Both the position numbers and the translations under genes were made by a program. From positions 3,805,001 to 3,869,000 of the forward strand of contig NZ_CP059400.1 of assembly GCF_014109805.1 (NCBI RefSeq): a stretch of DNA of 64,000 nucleotides, read 5' to 3'. The notes below the pieces were generated by a model, which saw nothing but the letters and a program-made list of their open reading frames with translations, was not told the DNA's origin and searched no databases. Position 1 is the stretch's first letter, and the number at the start of each line of letters is the position of its first letter. Below, in pieces: positions 9,670 to 18,686 of this stretch. This DNA comes from Legionella sp. PC1000. GTDB lineage: Bacteria > Pseudomonadota > Gammaproteobacteria > Legionellales > Legionellaceae.

Positions 9670-9807
9670 ATGAAAAAACATCCTTTTCAAAAAGGGATTG
9701 AAAAGTCCAACGAGAAATTAAAAGAAACTGATTTAGGCGTTTATAATCAATCAAAGAAAGAAACTGGTCTCCATCGTGATAACCATAAAAAAGGCAAAAA
9801 AAGATAA
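9670..9807 (+). CDS. Small basic hypothetical protein (45 aa)
   Basis: Translation starts MKKHPFQKGIEKSNEKLKET and ends in a run of His, Lys and Arg (NHKKGKKR). It is soluble and very basic, reminiscent of the 67-aa peptide at 29081. The ribosome site is weak (AGTAGG). Such small Lys/His-rich peptides can be nucleic-acid binding, but no family is recognised. Confidence 0.5.
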   Translation: MKKHPFQKGIEKSNEKLKETDLGVYNQSKKETGLHRDNHKKGKKR

Positions 9808-9973
9808 CTCCTTGTTATCTAACCGCGGATTTGTCTGAATACTTAAAGCAGTTTGCAAATCAGCCATGCAAAGAATGACCTTATTGATCCAATTATACGC
9901 ATCCCAGTTAATATTTCAGTAACATTAACTGTTCATAATTTGAGCTACCAAATTTAAATTAAGGCAACTCATT

Positions 9974-10393
9974 ATGTTTACACCCATTGAAAAAAATCGA
10001 AAGCAAGAACACAGTCGTTTATTAGAAAATATAACGGAATTACATTCCCGCATTTATGCTTGCAGAAGCACCGTGCTAACCTCTCTTAAGAAAGAAAATC
10101 TCGAACCAACCGAGCTAAAAAGTTTGCAAGACATCAACTGGAATTTATTTATACTGGAAATGAACAGTGGCTCTCAAAGAGATCAATTGAAACATTGTCC
10201 ATATCTTGGTAATGCAGCACTTAATGCTCATGTTGAGCAATACGAAGAACACAGTGAGGCGTTCGGTTTGATATTGCAGGAAATGAATGGGCTCAATTCT
10301 ATGAGTGGAACTAAAAACAATGCTGACAACTGGTTCGATTGGGACTATTCAGAAAATGAATCCAGTGAAGAATCAGTTAGCTTGATGAAATAA
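9974..10393 (+). CDS. Hypothetical soluble protein (139 aa)
   Basis: A helical protein with a CxS-containing N-terminal half, a central KHCPYLGNAALNAHVEQYEE segment, and an acidic serine-rich C-terminus (ENESSEESVSLMK). That tail resembles the Glu-rich tails of Dot/Icm substrates, but the protein is short. AAGG lies upstream of the ATG. A hairpin follows at 10439-10465. Confidence 0.65.
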   Translation: MFTPIEKNRKQEHSRLLENITELHSRIYACRSTVLTSLKKENLEPTELKSLQDINWNLFILEMNSGSQRDQLKHCPYLGNAALNAHVEQYEEHSEAFGLILQEMNGLNSMSGTKNNADNWFDWDYSENESSEESVSLMK

Positions 10394-10438
10394 TTAACAA
10401 TAATTCATTTTGAGGCTATTTATTGACACAAGCCTCTT

Positions 10439-10465
10439 GAACCGTCCGGAATTTCCGGATGGTTC
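10439..10465 (+). terminator. Stem-loop after the 139-aa gene
   Basis: GAACCGTCCGGA (10439-10450) pairs with TCCGGATGGTTC (10454-10465) through a three-base loop with one G-T pair, and is followed by TAATTTCTATT. The stem is strong but the T-run is imperfect, so it may be a weak intrinsic terminator. GAGGCT/AGCCTC arms just upstream could form a second hairpin. Confidence 0.6.
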
Positions 10466-10607
10466 TAATTTCTATTGATCCCTTTGAAAATATAAACAAT
10501 TATTCCACTCATCTTTTTATGTTGAAAATAAAAAATTACTAAAGTGGGAGCTTAATTTATACGATGTTTGTTATTCTATTATTCCTTATTACTTGGATTG
10601 TTGCATT

Positions 10608-11018
10608 ATGAGCAAATATGGCACAAAATTTAAAACAATAACTACCCAGCTCGCTACTCCTTTAGAGGAAATAATTAATGAATTAGGACAACAATCGGAG
10701 CTGGAAGAATCAGAACTCGAACAATTAGAGCAACCCCGCTTAGAACAAATAGAGCAATTAAGCAATAACCGGCACAGTATTTTTTATAGATTGAATCATG
10801 ATGAAAAACTGAATAATGGGGTACTTATCGCCATGCTGTCAGGCATACTCCTCTTTACGGTATCGCTTTGTTCTCAAGATAATAATCGCGCTATAACAGG
10901 GTTAACTATTACCTTGGCTGCGTTCTTTTTAAGGGTTGTAATCGAGCTCATGGAAGAAGCCATGGAAAATAATCATGGCAGCTATGTCTATCAATCGCAC
11001 TATAGGAATAGGAATTAA
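10608..11018 (+). CDS. Small membrane protein with coiled-coil N-terminus (136 aa)
   Basis: The N-terminal half is acidic with heptad-like Leu/Glu/Gln repeats (ELGQQSELEESELEQLEQ) and is probably a coiled coil. Two hydrophobic segments follow (VLIAMLSGILLFTVSL and ITGLTITLAAFFLRVVIEL), then a His/Asn-rich tail. I prefer the ATG at 10608; a TTG five codons upstream has no better ribosome site. No family recognised. It ends upstream of a clear terminator. Confidence 0.6.
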   Translation: MSKYGTKFKTITTQLATPLEEIINELGQQSELEESELEQLEQPRLEQIEQLSNNRHSIFYRLNHDEKLNNGVLIAMLSGILLFTVSLCSQDNNRAITGLTITLAAFFLRVVIELMEEAMENNHGSYVYQSHYRNRN

Positions 11019-11083
11019 CTTATTTCCCCAACTTTGAGCAATTGAGAGAGGTTAAAGCTTCGAGTTATTTACTAACCTTACCT

Positions 11084-11130
11084 GAGAGATTATCTTAAAA
11101 AATTGTTTAAGATAATCTCTCTAATTTTTT
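11084..11130 (+). terminator. Strong intrinsic terminator
   Basis: Perfect 16-bp arms (11084-11099 and 11106-11121; GAGAGATTATCTTAAA and its complement) with a 6-base loop, followed by TAATTTTTT. This is a textbook rho-independent terminator for the plus-strand membrane-protein gene. It lies just before the converging ankyrin gene, so it also insulates that gene. Confidence 0.9.
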
Positions 11131-11143
11131 AAACACTCATAAC

Positions 11144-12151
11144 CTAATCCAATGAATAAAGCGTTGCTGGATCTTCATCCCACTCCAATTTAGATTTAGG
11201 CTGACATTGATTATCCTTATTCGATTTAAAAAAACAAAATGCATCCCGAACATCTTGAGAAATAGTTTGAAATGAATCTATTTTTCTTTGAATGGATAAT
11301 TGATCATCTGATGCTGAATTTGAAATATCATAAGAAGGTAGTTCAAATTCGGAAAAATCGTCTGATGAACGAGATAATTGAGACTCACAATCCGAATCCA
11401 TATTTTGGAAAGAACAATACATCCAATTTCTTAAATGACGATATAAAGGTTTGGACCACAATAACTGTCTATATTTACCTTTTTCAAATAAGGCAATATC
11501 AGATATATCTTCCTGAGATAATGGTAATTCTGGCATGGGAGCACCTAAAAAAGCCCATCCAGAAACTGTCCTTGTTACTGCCATAGAACTTGGCATTGTT
11601 GCCTGTAAAAATTTTTTTCTTGCTTCCTCGACCCCAGCTTGATCAATTACGCTATAAATGCATTCAATTGGAGTTTCGTTGTCTTTATTTTTTAAACCTG
11701 GGTCTGCTCCAGCGGCTATGAGTAATATAGCCGATTGCAGCAACTGATTAGTATAAATACTGGTGAGTATGGCTGCAATGGCATGGAGCGGCGTATTACC
11801 TGAATTACTTTTTAGATTCGGATTAGCACCTTGTGATAAAAACAATTCAACTAATTCGGGTGATGAGACCGCATAAGCTAAAGCTGATTTGTTATTTTCA
11901 TCTACAGTATTTACATCTATTCCTTTATCCAAATACCATTTAATCGTATCAATCACTGCTGCTTTTAGAGTTTGATTTTGTGCTCCTCCAAAAGAGTTGC
12001 CAAGAAACTCTTCTTGGGCAATTATTGACGCAAACTTTACATAAAGAATAAATTTTTCCTGGTCATTTTTTGCTTTATTCATCTCTACTTTTAATTTGGC
12101 TTGTGTTGATAGGTAACCAAAAGCTTGATCTTTTTTTGTTCTTCTAATCAT
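11144..12151 (-). CDS. Ankyrin-repeat protein, effector candidate (335 aa)
   Basis: Ankyrin repeats lie at about residues 75-175 (TPLHAIAAI, LLIAAGADPGLKNKDNETPI and preceding units with ALAYAVSSPELVELFLSQGA). A basic N-terminus precedes them. The C-terminal ~150 residues are Ser/Asp-rich and lack repeats, ending DEDPATLYSLD. Ankyrin proteins without a signal peptide are frequent Dot/Icm substrates in Legionella. No toxin domain is visible. It is a single-gene unit. Confidence 0.85.
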   Translation of the reverse strand: MIRRTKKDQAFGYLSTQAKLKVEMNKAKNDQEKFILYVKFASIIAQEEFLGNSFGGAQNQTLKAAVIDTIKWYLDKGIDVNTVDENNKSALAYAVSSPELVELFLSQGANPNLKSNSGNTPLHAIAAILTSIYTNQLLQSAILLIAAGADPGLKNKDNETPIECIYSVIDQAGVEEARKKFLQATMPSSMAVTRTVSGWAFLGAPMPELPLSQEDISDIALFEKGKYRQLLWSKPLYRHLRNWMYCSFQNMDSDCESQLSRSSDDFSEFELPSYDISNSASDDQLSIQRKIDSFQTISQDVRDAFCFFKSNKDNQCQPKSKLEWDEDPATLYSLD

Positions 12152-12274
12152 TTATCTGACCCTATAGGGATAAATTAAGTTAAATCAAAATGGAGCATAA
12201 TAATTACTCAAATATTAAGCTTAAATAATTTCTGTCCCTGATAATATATTTACCAGTCCAAGATGATTAATAAG

Positions 12275-12535
12275 CTATGAATAAAGAGGTAAGGTATGGA
12301 GTTTGCAATTATTCTCTTTTTCATAACACTTTAATGACGAATGATGAGGTATCGGAGATATCTGTGGATTTGTTTTATGCTTTTTTCCTTCATGAAAATC
12401 ACTAGCGAGTCCTAAATCGACATCATGTATCCCAGGCGTTTCACAGAATATTTCCACGATTGTTTTTAAGAGTTGGACCTTTAAGGTTCTTATGGTTTTT
12501 AAAGGCCTCCAATCGCAATAATCATCATTCGTCAT
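12275..12535 (-). CDS. Possible hypothetical protein (86 aa)
   Basis: Opens MTNDDYCDWRPLKTIRTLKV and contains hydrophobic (VQLLKTIVEIF) and Lys/His-rich segments. No domain recognised, and ribosome-site support is poor. It follows the ankyrin gene's upstream region and precedes a pseudogene. It may be a real small protein or a remnant. Confidence 0.35.
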   Translation of the reverse strand: MTNDDYCDWRPLKTIRTLKVQLLKTIVEIFCETPGIHDVDLGLASDFHEGKKHKTNPQISPIPHHSSLKCYEKENNCKLHTLPLYS

Positions 12536-12723
12536 TCACTTCAAGAATTCCCTTCTTTATGCCGCAAGTATATTTATTTTAATTTTAATATCAATAACCT
12601 ATAAAAAAAATCATAGAAAATAAGTTCCTTAATTAACTGATTTATTCTATTTCATTTAGAGGCTTCCCAATATCCTTTATGTTCCACAAAACAATCGCTT
12701 AGAAACAAACAATTCAAGCCTGA

Positions 12724-13013
12724 GACAATGACCTGGTAAATGCCTTTGCAATGATGCCAGAACATCAGCTAAATGACCTTAAAGATGTAGAAGTTTCCTA
12801 TTATGGACGTCCTGATAAATTAAGTATTTATGATACTACGAAACAACCATACCTTATTTTGGAATAACTCACCGCATATTGGAAATAGCTAAAGAAAGTA
12901 ATCAGAGCGAAAATATAGCTAACTTAAGGGATCTTATAGAAACATACAAAAAGAACCTGGATAAGCAAGTTAACGAAGAATATGACAGTCAACTAGAAAT
13001 CAACATTGTTTAG
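12724..13013 (+). pseudogene. Frameshifted C-terminal gene fragment
   Basis: An open frame without a start encodes DNDLVNAFAMMPEHQLND...VSYYGRPDKLSIYDTTKQPYLI up to a TAA at about 12865. Shifting one base at that point continues as ITHRILEIAKESNQSENIAN and runs to a TAG at 13011-13013. Together they read as about 95 residues of one protein tail with a single-base deletion. The 5' part is missing. No family recognised. Confidence 0.55.
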
Positions 13014-13738
13014 GCTGCCAGGCCTTCTAACAATAAAATTAACAAAAATCCAACGAAAAAACATACAGTAATAGATGGAGTTTCACGAACTTCATGAGCT
13101 TCAATTAAAAGTTCTTCTGTAACAAGATAAAGTAACGCTGCCACACCAAAAGATAAAATTACATTGGTAACCGTTTGAGGTAAATGAATTAACAAACTTG
13201 CACCAAGACCTGCACCAATCGGAATCAAGATTGCTAAAATAAAACTAGCTAACAAACGGATAGGTACACTAACTTGCCTTGCTCCTAAAGTGGACGTGGT
13301 CGATAATCCTAAGAAAAAAATTTCAATGGAAAGGGCTATAGCTATAAGAACTCCTCCTCTTTCGCCCGCTAAAAAAGAGACACCAATCAAAATACCATCT
13401 ACTAATAAATCAATTCCAACTGCAGTTAATAACCCCCATGATACACCGTTTTTTTGTTGTTCGAGATCTTCTAATCTACTGGTAAACCATTTTAAGAACA
13501 ACATTCCAAAAACACCTAATGAAAAACCAATAATAAGCGCAAAAGGATCGTGATAAGCACCAATTTTGGGCAGGAGTTCTTTTGCTACTGCAGCAAAAAC
13601 AACTCCAGCAGCAAAATGTTGCGTGGCGCTGGTTATCTGATTACCCGGCTGATAAATACTAGCAATTCCCCCCCCAATAAACATTAATGCAGCAGGCATT
13701 AAAGAATATAGAATAATAAAGGTGATTGATGGAGCCAT
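13010..13738 (-). CDS. ZIP-family divalent metal transporter
   Basis: About 242 aa with roughly eight hydrophobic segments. ZIP-type features are QHFAAGVVFAAVAKELLP (helix with conserved His and Glu), VGIDLLVDGILIGVSF, and the C-terminal TEELLIEAHEV helix with Glu/His ligands. The first ATG with a ZIP-like N-terminus is at 13738; a TTG 16 codons upstream is also in frame. It probably moves zinc or similar ions across the inner membrane. Its end overlaps the upstream remnant by a few bases. Confidence 0.88.
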   Translation of the reverse strand: MAPSITFIILYSLMPAALMFIGGGIASIYQPGNQITSATQHFAAGVVFAAVAKELLPKIGAYHDPFALIIGFSLGVFGMLFLKWFTSRLEDLEQQKNGVSWGLLTAVGIDLLVDGILIGVSFLAGERGGVLIAIALSIEIFFLGLSTTSTLGARQVSVPIRLLASFILAILIPIGAGLGASLLIHLPQTVTNVILSFGVAALLYLVTEELLIEAHEVRETPSITVCFFVGFLLILLLEGLAA

Positions 13739-13911
13739 AGCCGTTTTTTGATTAGGGTAATAGTTCCAGCATAGTGAAACATTCAACCTGATTCAAGTAC
13801 AATAGAACTTCTCCCATAGCCGGTAAATTGCTGTATCAGGAGTGCATAGGCTCTAAACGGAACGTTTTTAGGTATCTCTGCCCAATTATTTTTTTATTGT
13901 TACAAGCATAC

Positions 13912-14682
13912 TTACCCCTTGAACATTGCCTTTCCTAACCAAAAAAAACACACATCATGTGCCATTTTTTTTGAATTTTTCGCTAAAATCCAAGATTCAA
14001 CTTCCTGACAAATATCACTATTTATAGCTTTTTTATTCTGTTGTAGAAAAAAAGCAATTAGCCATTTCATCTCCAGGCTCCCTTGATCAGGTAATTGGAT
14101 AGATGTTGTTTTAATTTCTTTCTCAAAAGGTATATGCAAATTAAGTAATGCGGATTCTATATCGTCCGCAGTATAAAATTGCTCGTTTTGATTTCCTATA
14201 TATGCCTTGAAGTGGGATTGAATTTCATAAATTCCACGACGTCCTCTTAATACAATTAAGCCTGACTCTCCACATTCTGCTATTTTCCTAACCATATAGG
14301 GTAAATCCAAAGACCAATAAAGGCACTGGGAGGCGATAACCCAATCAAAATATTCATCACCTGGATGTTTTAAAAAATAGCTTTCGGCAGTGCCGGCAAA
14401 GGTATTCATTTGAACGGGAATAGAAAATTGATTTTTTGAATACTCTAATAAAGCATCTCCACTTGGCTCCACACCCGTTATAGTAACTTTTGCGGGCATT
14501 CTACAGGCATAAGTATCAATTATTTTTTTTATTAATGCGCCATCATGGCAACCTAAATCCAAAATATTTAGCTGATGCGAGGATGGAGAAAATCGAGTGC
14601 GCATTAAGTTAATCAGTATGGATTTTTCACTAGCATTAGCAAAATAGGTTTTGAAGAACTCACTGCTATCATACATAGACAT
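13912..14682 (-). CDS. Class I SAM-dependent methyltransferase
   Basis: 256 aa. Motif I is ILDLGCHDGALIKKI (about residues 39-53), followed by ITGVEPSG (acidic residue of strand 2) and FDWVIASQCLYWS (motif IV region). Third gene of a three-gene minus-strand unit, 25 bp after the dioxygenase. It probably modifies the same metabolite as the dioxygenase. Whether the acceptor is O, N or C cannot be read. Confidence 0.85.
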   Translation of the reverse strand: MSMYDSSEFFKTYFANASEKSILINLMRTRFSPSSHQLNILDLGCHDGALIKKIIDTYACRMPAKVTITGVEPSGDALLEYSKNQFSIPVQMNTFAGTAESYFLKHPGDEYFDWVIASQCLYWSLDLPYMVRKIAECGESGLIVLRGRRGIYEIQSHFKAYIGNQNEQFYTADDIESALLNLHIPFEKEIKTTSIQLPDQGSLEMKWLIAFFLQQNKKAINSDICQEVESWILAKNSKKMAHDVCFFWLGKAMFKG

Positions 14683-14707
14683 GTTTATTTTTCCTTATTC
14701 TTTAGGG

Positions 14708-15640
14708 TCAATATAAATAAGCTTGGTTTGGTGGCTGCAACCAATTGCTCTTGGAATAATTAACCCCCACAGTTTCGATGAATTGAAAAGATAAGGCCTT
14801 GCGTGAACAGCTTGAGTAATTAACTGGGCTGCAATGGACAAAATTACCATGAAATAATAATGCATCCCCTGCCTTAACTTCTAAGGGCGTATAACAATAA
14901 TTTTCTGTGATAAAATCAGGAATATAAACATCATTGAGCGGCTCAAATTGTCTGGTTTTAAGTTGATGACTTACCCGTGAAACCCATTTCAAAGGCCAAT
15001 GGTTGCTACCCATAATTCCATACATGCATGCATTTTCTATACATGCATTCTCCAAAGCCAACCATAAAACAACTACAGAGGTAGGCTCAGTGTAAGCAAA
15101 TGTTGATTCCTGATGCGGCCTCACTTCACTACCTGAGCCATAAGGATACTTAGGAATATAAACACTCAGATGACAAATTGGCCTTCTATATCCTATACCC
15201 TTCAAAATCGTCATCAGCATGGGGTTCCGATACACTGTTTGCTGCATCATTGAATACTTTTCTATGAGATGCATGCCATGCCCAATCCGATTAACTACTC
15301 TTACATTATCTATCACTTCATAAAATACATGTCCTTTGTGATTTGAGGCTTGAAAATAGGGCTGTGTTACATATTCTTTAGGCTCTGATTCTTGCTTTAA
15401 GGGGTTTTTAGAATAAAAACAAACGATTTCATTATCCCAGTTTTGAGCAATATCCAATTCTGCATCGTGTTGTATCAGTTCAATTTCACTCAATAAGCCA
15501 GTTAGTTCTGCCTGATTAATATAATCTTTAAGAACAATAATGCCATTTTTGTCATAACTGCAGACTGCCTGTTTTAAATCAGATTGCAGATCATAAAGAT
15601 TATATTCTGTTAACGCATTTGAATTAGCGATAGTTTTCAT
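14708..15640 (-). CDS. Phytanoyl-CoA dioxygenase (PhyH) family Fe(II)/2-oxoglutarate oxygenase
   Basis: 310 aa. A facial-triad-like pattern is visible: HQE in RPHQESTFAYTEP (about residues 170-185) and a distal His in LLFHGNFVHCSPVN, with RKALSFQF supplying the 2-oxoglutarate-binding Arg. The use of HxE rather than HxD is a variation. It overlaps the DUF296 gene by 17 bp and is followed closely by a methyltransferase, suggesting hydroxylation then methylation of a small molecule. Substrate unknown. Confidence 0.82.
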   Translation of the reverse strand: MKTIANSNALTEYNLYDLQSDLKQAVCSYDKNGIIVLKDYINQAELTGLLSEIELIQHDAELDIAQNWDNEIVCFYSKNPLKQESEPKEYVTQPYFQASNHKGHVFYEVIDNVRVVNRIGHGMHLIEKYSMMQQTVYRNPMLMTILKGIGYRRPICHLSVYIPKYPYGSGSEVRPHQESTFAYTEPTSVVVLWLALENACIENACMYGIMGSNHWPLKWVSRVSHQLKTRQFEPLNDVYIPDFITENYCYTPLEVKAGDALLFHGNFVHCSPVNYSSCSRKALSFQFIETVGVNYSKSNWLQPPNQAYLY

Positions 15641-16073
15641 CTTTCACCTCATTTATAAACGGACATATGACTTTTATATCCAAGTCAGGATGCTTTCGTC
15701 GCATTACTGTGTAATTTAAAGGAAAAATTACAATTTCTGTTGACGCACTCGCTTCCGCATTAATGAGATGACCACCAAAAAGTTGAAAATTATCACTACC
15801 TAAAGCTGCATGGATATGTACAAACCAGCCTTCATCACTTAAGGTTACATTGCCAGTCAAGGATGCAATTTCGTAGGTTTCCTGAAACAATTTCTTGGTA
15901 TGTTGTTTGGTATCACGATGATAAAAACCCATTGTGACATTGGATAAAGCACCAATACCGCTGATACTTGCAGATTTTAAATTAACATAAGATGCATAAT
16001 TTATTATGCTTTTAAATAAGTCCTCCCCTTCTTTTAGACTTAAAATATACGGGGAACATTCGTATTGACGCAT
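15624..16073 (-). CDS. DUF296/PPC-domain protein (149 aa)
   Basis: The body matches the plants-and-prokaryotes-conserved fold: SASISGIGALSNVTMGFY, then WFVHIHAALG...FQLFGGHL with the conserved His pair and GGHL, then EIVIFPL. The start at 16073 is chosen for its AGGAG; the longer frame adds 14 doubtful residues. In plants the domain accompanies AT-hook proteins; bacterial forms are stand-alone and of unknown role. Leading gene of the PhyH/methyltransferase unit. Confidence 0.82.
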   Translation of the reverse strand: MRQYECSPYILSLKEGEDLFKSIINYASYVNLKSASISGIGALSNVTMGFYHRDTKQHTKKLFQETYEIASLTGNVTLSDEGWFVHIHAALGSDNFQLFGGHLINAEASASTEIVIFPLNYTVMRRKHPDLDIKVICPFINEVKDENYR

Positions 16074-16267
16074 GATAATGGCTCCTATTGTATAAACAAT
16101 AAAAGCCATCACCAAAAATCTTCTAAAGACAGGGTTAGTCAGGATGACTTAAGAGTACCAACCCTAATGATTTTCTTAATGTAAATTAAATCAATTTGAA
16201 TTCAGCATGTCAAGCAAGATGAGTGTGATGGTTTAAACGTGGGATTATTCTGGAAATCAGCGTAATC

Positions 16268-16398
16268 ATGGGGTCAGACGCGATGGATTAAAATAACCAT
16301 TTCAATCCATCGGGATTGATATTAGAGACCGGCATACACTCGCAAAATCTATGCAACGATAAAAGAGTTTTTACCAACCAATTGAGCCTGACCCCATT
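16268..16398. repeat. Mini-element family C, copy 2 (~130 bp)
   Basis: Same layout as 6429-6560: ends ATGGGGTCAGACGC and GAGCCTGACCCCATT, with shared interior GGATTGATATTAGAGAC and CTCGCAAAATCTA. The two copies differ at scattered positions. It lies between the DUF296 promoter region and the lysine-rich gene, and is non-coding. Confidence 0.75.
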
Positions 16399-16440
16399 GG
16401 TCCATAAGTGGCTTATAAACGCTTTTGCGACAAAACCAAA

Positions 16441-16884
16441 TTATGCGCCTTCTTTGGGAACAGCCTTTTTGTTAGATTTAGGTGATGTTTTTTTCACGGT
16501 TTTTTTGGCGTTTGTTTCTTTTGCAACTGCCACGTCAGCAGCTTTTGAGGTTTTTTTGGAAGTTGGTTTTTTTACGGTTTTTTTCGCAAGCTTTTCACTT
16601 TGAACGTTGTTGTTGCTTTTTGCCTGTAGAACTAAATTTGCTTTTTCTTTTAATTTACGTCTTGTGGCTTTGAACTCTTCTGTACGAATTTTAGCAAGCT
16701 CCTTTCGATATGCCTCACCAATTAATACGTTTCTCTCGATTTTTTCAGATAATAATGCGTATTTTTTCAGTAAGTGTCGTGCATTTTTAGCCTGCTCTGT
16801 GGAGTCAATTTTAGTTGGAAATTCCTGAATCTCAGCAGCAATTTTTTTAATTTTTGTTAACTCCATTGGAGTTGCTTGTTCCAT
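16441..16884 (-). CDS. Lysine/alanine-rich histone-H1-like protein (147 aa)
   Basis: The N-terminal ~95 residues are helical and charged. The C-terminus carries repeated K-K-T-V-K-K and SKK-type motifs (KKTVKKPTSKKTSKAADVA) like bacterial histone-H1-like and AlgP-type tails. A GGGAG lies before the ATG. It probably binds nucleic acid. Two long plus-strand frames over it are shadows of its repetitive codons. Confidence 0.75.
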   Translation of the reverse strand: MEQATPMELTKIKKIAAEIQEFPTKIDSTEQAKNARHLLKKYALLSEKIERNVLIGEAYRKELAKIRTEEFKATRRKLKEKANLVLQAKSNNNVQSEKLAKKTVKKPTSKKTSKAADVAVAKETNAKKTVKKTSPKSNKKAVPKEGA

Positions 16885-17043
16885 GATAAGTCTCCCTTTT
16901 GATAGCAGTAAAAAAAGTATAGTCTATGGTTGGGAGGTCTTCCACCTGGAAAAACACCATACCTTCACTGCGGGCAAATCCTGGCTGCGAGCAACATGGT
17001 TACGCTTAATACACTAACTGAGTTATTGTTATCAAAGTACATT

Positions 17044-17340
17044 TTAAAGAGTATTATCGCAAAAAGTCCCGAAGACTTTCATCAACTTCTCACTTAATTG
17101 CTTGTAGTTCTGTCGTATTCGACACACCATTGCCATGCAACGCAACATGGGTGAGAGTAGGATGGGTCTCTTTAACCCTAATATTGCGGCAATGCCTTCT
17201 CGGCGCAATTGATTAAATTGTAAATCCAATAGTCTTAAATTACTCTCGAAAATTTTTAAAATCCCGATTCTCACTGCTTCAATTGCTAGATTTGGGCACA
17301 ATTTTCTGAATCCAAATAAATCACAAAGCAATCGGTCCAT
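17044..17340 (-). CDS. Possible leucine-rich-repeat remnant (98 aa)
   Basis: The middle reads ESNLRLLDLQFNQLRREGIA, which fits one LRR unit (LxLxxNxL). Flanking sequence is hydrophobic and not clearly repetitive. No ribosome site is evident. It may be the degraded end of an LRR gene; confidence is low. Confidence 0.3.
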   Translation of the reverse strand: MDRLLCDLFGFRKLCPNLAIEAVRIGILKIFESNLRLLDLQFNQLRREGIAAILGLKRPILLSPMLRCMAMVCRIRQNYKQLSEKLMKVFGTFCDNTL

Positions 17341-17378
17341 TCAAAGGCTGATACCTTGATTGGTTAAGGTAGATTGAA

Positions 17379-18686
17379 TCAATTTTTAGATAACAAACTC
17401 TTCATGATAATCCATGTAATAAAACCACATATGCCAATCAATATTACAGCAGGGATAATACTGTGTAGAGGCAAAAATAATATGGCAGAGAGATTTAAAA
17501 CGATTGCTAAACAAGGTACCAAGAAGGGAATTCTAAATATTTCAGTACTAATTTTCTCTTTTTTTGCATTAAGTTTAATTTTTATTAGAGCCATGTTACT
17601 TAATGAAAATACTATCAAAACTATTGCGCTTGTAGAACTTGCCAGATCGCCCAAATTACTTGTTGATACCAAGCAAAGTACTATTGGAAAGATCAGAAAT
17701 ATCGCAGTATAAGGGGTATGAAATTTGGAGTGAACCCTCTGTAACAATTTCGGTAAAAGTTTTTCCTTTGACATCCCATAAAGCAGACGCGATGCGGTAA
17801 TGTAATTTAATAAAGCTGAATTGGAAACTGCAAAAATGGCAATAATTGAAAACAAAGATTTGGGAAGAACAGGAGAAGCTTTGCTCACTACATCTAATAA
17901 AGGGGCTTCAGAGGTACTCAATTCACTCCCTGGAATAATCGTTGTCGCTACCCAACTTACTCCTAAATACATAATCCCCGCAATTCCAACAGAGGATAAT
18001 ATGGCACGAGGTAGATTCTTTTTGGGTTCCTTAACTTCTTCTGCAATATTCGCCATATCTTCAAATCCTGTGAATGCAAAAAAAGCTAAAGCTGTTCCTT
18101 GAAGCACATCACCTATTCCAGGCGTTTCTGTAGGAGTGGCAATAACGTGGCTATGGTGTGTTGCCAAGTACCAAAATCCACAACCAAGCACTATCAGTAG
18201 GCCACTTACCTCAACTGAGGTACTTATTATATTAGCCATTGAGGATTGTTTGATACCGCGTAGATTAATTAAGAGTAAAATAAGCAAAAAACCGAAAATA
18301 TCTAGCCTACCGGGGATATTAAATCCTAAAGCGCGCAGATATCCGGCAAATGCATGCGATAAAGTTGACATGGAGAGAACCGTAGCACAAAAGAGTAACA
18401 AACCTGTTAATATCGAAAACCATTGAGTACCAAAAGCCTCATGAATATAAATAGATACTCCACCGCTTTTAGGAAATCGATTCCCTAATTCACTATAAGA
18501 TAGTGCGGTTAATGAGATAATCCCCATTGCAATAGCAAATGAAAACCAAGTTAATGAACCTGCATGACCTGCAATTTTCCCTACAAGGGCATAAATTCCG
18601 GCCCCAAGAATATCACCCACACCATATATAATTAAAGCACCTAAACCAAGAGCTCTAATTAATCCGGATGAAGAGTTTTTATTCAT
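17379..18686 (-). CDS. APC-superfamily amino-acid permease
   Basis: 435 aa, about 12 transmembrane segments. The N-terminus carries the APC motif GLGALIIYGVGDILGAGIYA, and LQGTALAFFAFTGFEDMANI is the conserved helix-6 region. It resembles cationic or neutral amino-acid permeases. Standing alone, it probably takes up amino acids, the main carbon source of Legionella. The long plus-strand frames over it are artefacts. Confidence 0.92.
   Translation of the reverse strand: MNKNSSSGLIRALGLGALIIYGVGDILGAGIYALVGKIAGHAGSLTWFSFAIAMGIISLTALSYSELGNRFPKSGGVSIYIHEAFGTQWFSILTGLLLFCATVLSMSTLSHAFAGYLRALGFNIPGRLDIFGFLLILLLINLRGIKQSSMANIISTSVEVSGLLIVLGCGFWYLATHHSHVIATPTETPGIGDVLQGTALAFFAFTGFEDMANIAEEVKEPKKNLPRAILSSVGIAGIMYLGVSWVATTIIPGSELSTSEAPLLDVVSKASPVLPKSLFSIIAIFAVSNSALLNYITASRLLYGMSKEKLLPKLLQRVHSKFHTPYTAIFLIFPIVLCLVSTSNLGDLASSTSAIVLIVFSLSNMALIKIKLNAKKEKISTEIFRIPFLVPCLAIVLNLSAILFLPLHSIIPAVILIGICGFITWIIMKSLLSKN

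Noticed and set aside
16316..16828. Three plus-strand frames over the lysine-rich gene
   Set aside because: They are antisense images of a repetitive Lys/Ala-rich coding sequence, giving Phe/Leu-rich nonsense.
17374..18426. Plus-strand frames opposite the APC permease
   Set aside because: Antisense to a clear transmembrane permease; no start signals or family features.
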